Origin: an uncultured Verrucomicrobiae bacterium
GTDB lineage: Bacteria > Verrucomicrobiota > Verrucomicrobiia > Limisphaerales > AAA164-E04
Direction of reading: 5' to 3'
Assembly (NCBI GenBank): GCA_943788245.1
Contig: CALSPN010000004.1
Coordinates: 1 to 64,000 of the forward strand
DNA: 64,000 nucleotides
Below, one piece after another: positions 59,994 through 64,000 of this stretch. The position numbers and the translations under genes are program-made. Position 1 is the stretch's first letter, and each line of letters starts with the position of its first letter. Under the pieces are notes generated by a model. It was given only the letters and a program-made list of their open reading frames with translations, had not been told where the DNA came from and did no database searches.

Positions 59994-60473
59994 TTACCTT
60001 CCTGATTGAAACGAAAACCGGATTGCTGGCAATAAACCGAATTTGTGGCTTTTGATGCATGCTATCCAAAAAGAAAGGAAAATGAGCACCACATTTTGAA
60101 TGAGTTTGTGGCAGACGATTACCTCTCCAGTACCGCATCCACAGTCGAATTGGATATCACAAAACGCAATACCACCAGCGGAATATAAGTCCAGAGCACG
60201 CCATGAAACCATGCTTGTAAACGCAACCAGAAGTGCACCTAAACTGAATGCACTCGCCCTGACTCCAACGCCCAGCATCAGCAATAAACCGCACCAGACT
60301 TCAAACCAGGGCAACCAAGCTGCGACGACGTTCATTTGCCAGGGGGCTTGAAGAATATCAAATTCGCGGATACTCTTGAGAAAAGTCACCGGGTCCAGCG
60401 TCTTGGTCCAGCCAAGGTAGATGAACATTCCCCCAATGAATACGCGAATCAAAAAAGCAGCAGTGTCCTTCAT
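59994..60473 (-). CDS. MauE/DoxX-like membrane protein
   Basis: A 159-residue inner-membrane protein with four hydrophobic helices, beginning KDTAAFLIRVFIGGMFIYLG. The pattern WTKTLDPVTFLKSIREFDIL and FDCGCGTGEVIVCHKLIQN, with paired cysteines, fits the MauE/DoxX family. MauE is required to form disulfides in methylamine dehydrogenase; in this phylum such proteins occur with rhodanese and DUF1573 genes. The start ATG overlaps the stop of the rhodanese gene (ATGA). The Cys-rich loop suggests a thiol or disulfide function in the membrane. Confidence 0.85.
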   Translation of the reverse strand: MKDTAAFLIRVFIGGMFIYLGWTKTLDPVTFLKSIREFDILQAPWQMNVVAAWLPWFEVWCGLLLMLGVGVRASAFSLGALLVAFTSMVSWRALDLYSAGGIAFCDIQFDCGCGTGEVIVCHKLIQNVVLIFLSFWIACIKSHKFGLLPAIRFSFQSGR

Positions 60474-61150
60474 GGTGTCTCTTGGGCCTGCTGCATGGAA
60501 TGCAGTTCTTCAAAATCATCAAACCGATCTCCCATGGCGATTGGATAGGCTCCCCCGTTCCATCCGCGCATGCCTGCTGCATAGATAAAAAGTTTGTCCT
60601 GTGAGACGCCCAATTGTTGGAGATCTGTTGCGGTGAATTCGCTGTCTTCACAATGACCGCCACTGCAATAAACGATCACCTGTTCAGCGATCTGACACAT
60701 CGGCAGTACCAGGTCAATGTATTGGTCTATTTTATAATGATCCAGTAGATAGGCGCCGGGAATGTGTCGCTCTTGAAAAAGGGTTTCATTTCGAGCGTCA
60801 ATGAGAACAACTTCACCAGATTCCAAACGTGGATCTTCCATCAGCGCGACAACTTCAGCAGTACTTTTGGGCTGAAACCCTTTCTGCATAAGCCGTTCAA
60901 TCGATTGCTGAACTTCCGTTTCGAATGAGTGATCAGAAGAATGCTGCCTCCCTGAGTTGGAATCTTTTAATGAAATTGTCTCGGAAGTGAGAAAGTAATC
61001 ACGAGTCACATCCAGACCATTGCTCGAATGATGGTTCAAAATTACTGACAAGGCAGTTCCGAGTCCAAGCACAAACAACCATTCAGGCCAGCTACTGTTA
61101 AGATCTTTGGATGAAGCCACAAATATCCCTTGCGATAAGAGCTGTAACAC
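60470..61150 (-). CDS. Membrane-anchored rhodanese-domain protein
   Basis: A 226-residue protein with one N-terminal hydrophobic anchor (WLFVLGLGTALSVILN), a ~90-residue linker and a C-terminal rhodanese domain. The domain runs from EVVLIDARNETLFQERHIPG to the active-site loop VIVYCSGGHCEDS, where the Cys in YCSGGHC sits in the sulfurtransferase loop, and ends with AAGMRGWNGG. It is translationally coupled to the MauE gene downstream and separated by only three bases from the DUF1573 gene upstream. A periplasmic sulfur- or redox-handling role is inferred. Confidence 0.88.
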   Translation of the reverse strand: MLQLLSQGIFVASSKDLNSSWPEWLFVLGLGTALSVILNHHSSNGLDVTRDYFLTSETISLKDSNSGRQHSSDHSFETEVQQSIERLMQKGFQPKSTAEVVALMEDPRLESGEVVLIDARNETLFQERHIPGAYLLDHYKIDQYIDLVLPMCQIAEQVIVYCSGGHCEDSEFTATDLQQLGVSQDKLFIYAAGMRGWNGGAYPIAMGDRFDDFEELHSMQQAQETP

Positions 61151-61153
61151 CCA

Positions 61154-62164
61154 TTATTTTTTCAATTTCCGATAGGAACCCACGGGCACCTCGAAATCAC
61201 TGAATTCTTCGTGGTTAGTCTTGAGTGTGAGCTTCGCATCCTTCAGCTCGTCCACGTTGAGTCCCGCGGGAAATGTCAGAGTCATACGATGATGTTTTCC
61301 ATTGTTGAGAATATTCGTGTCGATCTTGACACCTTCAACAGACATTTTCACATCAGATAATTCCAGAGGCGTGTCTTGGTAAGAGAGTACTGTCAGATAC
61401 TTTTTCATGGGCTTCGCGAGCACTCCCTCCTTGAGTAAAATCCGATTGGGAACAACTTGAACGGGAGCCATGACGTAGGCAGTAGCCGAGATCTGGTGAT
61501 TGCGTGCATCTGGGATATTGGTTTCAAAACGGATTGTCCCACGATTCGAACCGTAGACCAGAGGGGGAACCGTTGTGATCTCGATTTGGTATTCCTTGCC
61601 CTCGGTGATCGTCTTGAGAACTGCCTTGAATCGCTCACCTTCGACTCTGAGATTTTTGATTTGCATCTGCGTTTCGACCTGGTTGGTCACTTTGATGATT
61701 GAAGTTTTCTCGCCCGTGAGAGACTTGAGCGCAGGGAATGCGGCGACCTGCGGATCCACGACAACTGGCATCCAGACTTTACCTTTGATCTGCAGGAAGG
61801 AGGTTGGATGCTTTGGATCATTGCTGGTAACAGTAACCGATTTACTTAAGGGGCCCTTGAATCTGGTTGTACTAAGTTTGATCGGAATAATTCCAGAACG
61901 CCCTGGCTCAATGGACTTGGAGAACTCTCCTGCAGTCGTACAACCACAACCGGGCCTTACACTCTTGATTTTGAGGACTTGGTTGCCTCTATTGAAGAAC
62001 TTGAAGTCGTAACGAATTTCCTCGCCTTGCTGCACGGTACCGAATTGGTAGACAGGTGTTTCAAATTCAATGACAGGAAAGGCTTCAACTTGATTATCCT
62101 GAGCCTTCGCAAGGGTCAGACCGACCAGAAAAAAACAGGCAGCAAATTTCGATAAAATATTCAT
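61154..62164 (-). CDS. DUF1573 domain protein
   Basis: A 336-residue secreted protein. A signal peptide (KFAACFFLVGLTLAKAQ) precedes a DUF1573 (Ig-like) domain with FGTVQQGEEIRYDFKFFNRG and the marker SVRPGCGCTTAGEFSKSIEP, the conserved GCGCT loop. More Ig-like beta strands fill the C-terminus (PVQVVPNRILLKEGVLAKP). It is first in the rhodanese/MauE operon. The Cys-containing loop and the partners suggest a role in extracytoplasmic protein or cofactor maturation; function not established. Confidence 0.9.
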   Translation of the reverse strand: MNILSKFAACFFLVGLTLAKAQDNQVEAFPVIEFETPVYQFGTVQQGEEIRYDFKFFNRGNQVLKIKSVRPGCGCTTAGEFSKSIEPGRSGIIPIKLSTTRFKGPLSKSVTVTSNDPKHPTSFLQIKGKVWMPVVVDPQVAAFPALKSLTGEKTSIIKVTNQVETQMQIKNLRVEGERFKAVLKTITEGKEYQIEITTVPPLVYGSNRGTIRFETNIPDARNHQISATAYVMAPVQVVPNRILLKEGVLAKPMKKYLTVLSYQDTPLELSDVKMSVEGVKIDTNILNNGKHHRMTLTFPAGLNVDELKDAKLTLKTNHEEFSDFEVPVGSYRKLKK

Positions 62165-62244
62165 TTTTGCATTAAAAAAGGTTGATTCATGCTCGTGTTG
62201 GCGGAATAACGCAGCTGAAACAGCATTAAGGTTAATTCCAACAC

Positions 62245-63057
62245 TTACTCACTGTCGGCGATGATCGGTGAAATTGCAATGCCTGAATCGATGCGTCTGC
62301 GAGCTTTCATAGCCAAGTAAGGAGGCACATATTCGCAGCGATGAGCAAAACTTCCAGGCAAAGCGTCTGCTTTCCCATGCCAGGGCTCACGAAGATCTTC
62401 AATGACGAAGCCATGCCTGCACAAGCCACCAACAAGAGCTTCCAATGTGTGAAGGAATTCCATGGCCCCCGATTCCCGGTGCTCACTACCATCGATGGGA
62501 GGTAACTTTCCCTGATATCTTGCGGAAACCTCCACCGCATACTTACCGCACTCCGGTTTGGGTGTGGTCTGCAGACTGAAAGGTTGCTTGTGCTGAACAA
62601 TGTATAACCCTCCTGGTTTGAGCACCCTAGCAACTTCTCGATGCAGGCCTTCGATGTTCTGGATGTAACAACTACTCACGGGTTGCATGATCAGATCAAA
62701 CTCTTTTTCCATCAAACCATGAAGATCCGTCATGCAGCGCTGAAGTCTCCGTATGCGAAAATCATATCGTTCGGCCATGATCCGATCCTTTTCCAGCATC
62801 GCTTCAGAAATATCCACGACAGTCACGTCTGCTCCCGCAGCTGCATATAGAGGAGCATGCTTACCACCTCCTGCCCCCAGACAAAGCACACGACGTCCTT
62901 GAACTCCTTTTGGCAACCATTGATAAATATTTATGTAGGGCAAAGGATTATTGAGAGCGCGCGCAGAGACAGTAGCTGTAAATCCACTCTTCATGGCAAC
63001 CAATTTGTCCCATATCTCAGCATTGTGCTGAGAAGCTTTTCTCGATAAATCTTCCAT
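62245..63057 (-). CDS. Class I SAM-dependent methyltransferase
   Basis: A 270-residue class I methyltransferase. Motif I is VLCLGAGGGKHAPLYAAAGA, followed by the acidic strand DVTVVDISEAMLE, motif IV FDLIMQPVSSCYIQNI and motif V/VI LKPGGLYIVQHKQPF. No membrane segment or signal is seen, and the substrate is unknown. It lies 80 bases upstream of the DUF1573 gene on the same strand, with a divergent LRR gene behind it. It is probably intact with the start at 63057. Confidence 0.88.
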   Translation of the reverse strand: MEDLSRKASQHNAEIWDKLVAMKSGFTATVSARALNNPLPYINIYQWLPKGVQGRRVLCLGAGGGKHAPLYAAAGADVTVVDISEAMLEKDRIMAERYDFRIRRLQRCMTDLHGLMEKEFDLIMQPVSSCYIQNIEGLHREVARVLKPGGLYIVQHKQPFSLQTTPKPECGKYAVEVSARYQGKLPPIDGSEHRESGAMEFLHTLEALVGGLCRHGFVIEDLREPWHGKADALPGSFAHRCEYVPPYLAMKARRRIDSGIAISPIIADSE

Positions 63058-63321
63058 CGTATGACTCGTTTATTTCGTAATTGTGAGTTTTATGATGGCC
63101 TGATTTAAGAACCCTACCCAAAGAAAACGCAATAAAAACTAGTCTCAAGACCACTTTTCAGCATTTTCCTGATCAATGACATGAGACAATCGGCACTATA
63201 AACCTGAAAAAAGCCCTTTTTTGGCGATTAAAGAAAACAACTTGTAGGATCATGCACCCTTGGCTTGACCGACAATGAAAAATCCGATTGGATAAACACA
63301 CCAAGCCACAATATTAGGAAT
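63058..63321. other. Divergent intergenic region
   Basis: These 264 bases separate the methyltransferase gene (- strand) from the LRR gene (+ strand). I see no clear promoter, riboswitch or RNA gene. A short A-rich/T-rich inverted repeat near 63210-63230 (AAAAAAG then CTTTTTT) has too short a loop to be trusted as a terminator. Confidence 0.35.
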
Positions 63322-64000
63322 ATGAACAAATTAATTGTCATTTTACTCGGATGCCTTGCGACAGGATGGATTGCCGGGTTACAAGCGGATGAACAATCTG
63401 CCATCGCAACGGTTGAATCATACGGAGGCCAGGTGCTGGGTATCGCCAAAGACGTCGAAGGCGTGCGTGTATTGATTCCCCCCAAGACTTTTGAAGGACG
63501 CGTTCTTACAGACGCTGATCTCGAAGTCTTGAAAGAAATCCCGGGGATCATGGAATTAGATATCAAAAATGCAGGCATCGGAGATGCGGGTGTTGCCCAT
63601 CTGAGCAATCTCGCAAGTCTGGAACGTTTGCATCTTGAAAAAACCAAAATCACTGACGCAGGCCTCAAGCACCTTACAGGGCTGTCCAACCTCGTTTATC
63701 TCAACCTGTATGGTACCGAGGTAAGCGCGAGCGGTATGGATGCTTTGAAAACGTTGAAGAAACTGAAAAATCTTTATTTATGGCAGACAAAGGTAAGCGA
63801 AGATGCGGCAAAATCTTTTCAAGCAGCCATGGAGAAATCCGGCAATGACGCTCTGGAGATTAACCTGGGATGGGAGAAGGAACTCTTGAGCAAAGCCCGT
63901 CTGGCAGCTTTGAAAACTCAGCGCGAAGCTCTTGAAAGCAGCGCAACTGAAGAATCGACTGAATTGGTGGTTGCCGAAGACCCAGACTTCGCCACGCACA
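63322..64000 (+). CDS. Secreted leucine-rich-repeat protein (3'-partial)
   Basis: A protein that starts at ATG 63322 and runs off the window after 226 codons. It has a signal peptide (KLIVILLGCLATGWIAGLQA), a short segment (ATVESYGGQVLGIAKDVEG), then leucine-rich repeats of the planctomycete/verrucomicrobial type (IGDAGVAHLSNLASLERLHL, ITDAGLKHLTGLSNLVYLNL). A charged helical segment (KEL and KARLAALKTQREALES) follows. In this phylum such proteins often go on to c-type cytochrome or other periplasmic domains; the missing end would tell. It has no overlapping neighbour. Confidence 0.8.
   Translation, partial: MNKLIVILLGCLATGWIAGLQADEQSAIATVESYGGQVLGIAKDVEGVRVLIPPKTFEGRVLTDADLEVLKEIPGIMELDIKNAGIGDAGVAHLSNLASLERLHLEKTKITDAGLKHLTGLSNLVYLNLYGTEVSASGMDALKTLKKLKNLYLWQTKVSEDAAKSFQAAMEKSGNDALEINLGWEKELLSKARLAALKTQREALESSATEESTELVVAEDPDFATH

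Noticed and set aside
63210-63230. A-rich/T-rich inverted repeat considered as a terminator
   Set aside because: The loop is only about two bases and the stem is A-T, so it would not be a stable terminator, and it lies between divergent genes where none is needed.
1-64000. tRNA, rRNA or CRISPR arrays
   Set aside because: No T-loop and anticodon pattern, no rRNA-like core sequence and no regularly spaced direct repeats were seen on either strand.

Overview
The window most likely comes from a Verrucomicrobiota chromosome (a Planctomycetota relative is the main alternative), probably free-living and Gram-negative. The evidence is gene content: a DUF1501 plus PSCyt/DUF1549/DUF1553 pair, a PmoA-like DUF6807 protein, two prepilin-leader proteins of the H-X9-DG type, a giant lamin-tail/CotH secreted protein, a MauE/rhodanese/DUF1573 group and a leucine-rich-repeat protein. 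No rRNA, tRNA or CRISPR array was found.

Region 1 (1-22691, + strand) is a surface polysaccharide locus. It holds seven GT4-type glycosyltransferases and one GT2, an O-antigen ligase/polymerase, a heparinase II/III-like protein, a WecA-type initiating transferase with an extra C-terminal domain, a truncated asparagine-synthase-like gene, an MsbA/PglK-like ABC exporter, a nitroreductase paired with a polysaccharide pyruvyl transferase, and a zinc-ribbon/methyltransferase/kinase fusion that resembles the WbdD type of chain terminator in layout. A small IS3 orfA-like remnant lies at 13493-13582.

Region 2 (22843-30903, - strand) is an RND efflux operon: a lipoprotein adaptor and two RND pumps. 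One pump carries an unusual insertion of about 185 residues with extra hydrophobic segments. Region 3 (31089-40820) holds a second WecA/MraY-like transferase, the DUF1501/DUF1553 pair, a DUF6807 protein, a ClC channel with CBS domains, HisS and an HU/IHF-like protein.

Region 4 (40945-45539) is the most interesting. A SAM-I (S-box) riboswitch on the - strand (42981-43108) precedes an operon of a threonine-synthase-like PLP enzyme, a MoaD/ThiS-like protein ending in Gly-Gly and a NIL-domain protein with a lysine-rich tail. A short core-type methionine synthase is divergent to it. I read this as a SAM-repressed methionine/sulfur module, possibly using a protein-bound thiocarboxylate.

Region 5 (45598-64000) holds two ABC-2 permeases with a hypothetical partner, the two prepilin-type proteins, the 2151-residue LTD/CotH protein, a COG2509-type flavoprotein, a small Sel1-like secreted protein, the MauE/rhodanese/DUF1573 operon, a methyltransferase and an LRR protein that runs off the end.

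Many genes, including conserved ones, are split by single-base frame changes, often in or beside short homopolymers. I therefore annotate most of them as single genes with probable sequence errors rather than as pseudogenes. Where I give a coordinate range for such a gene, it spans all the pieces.
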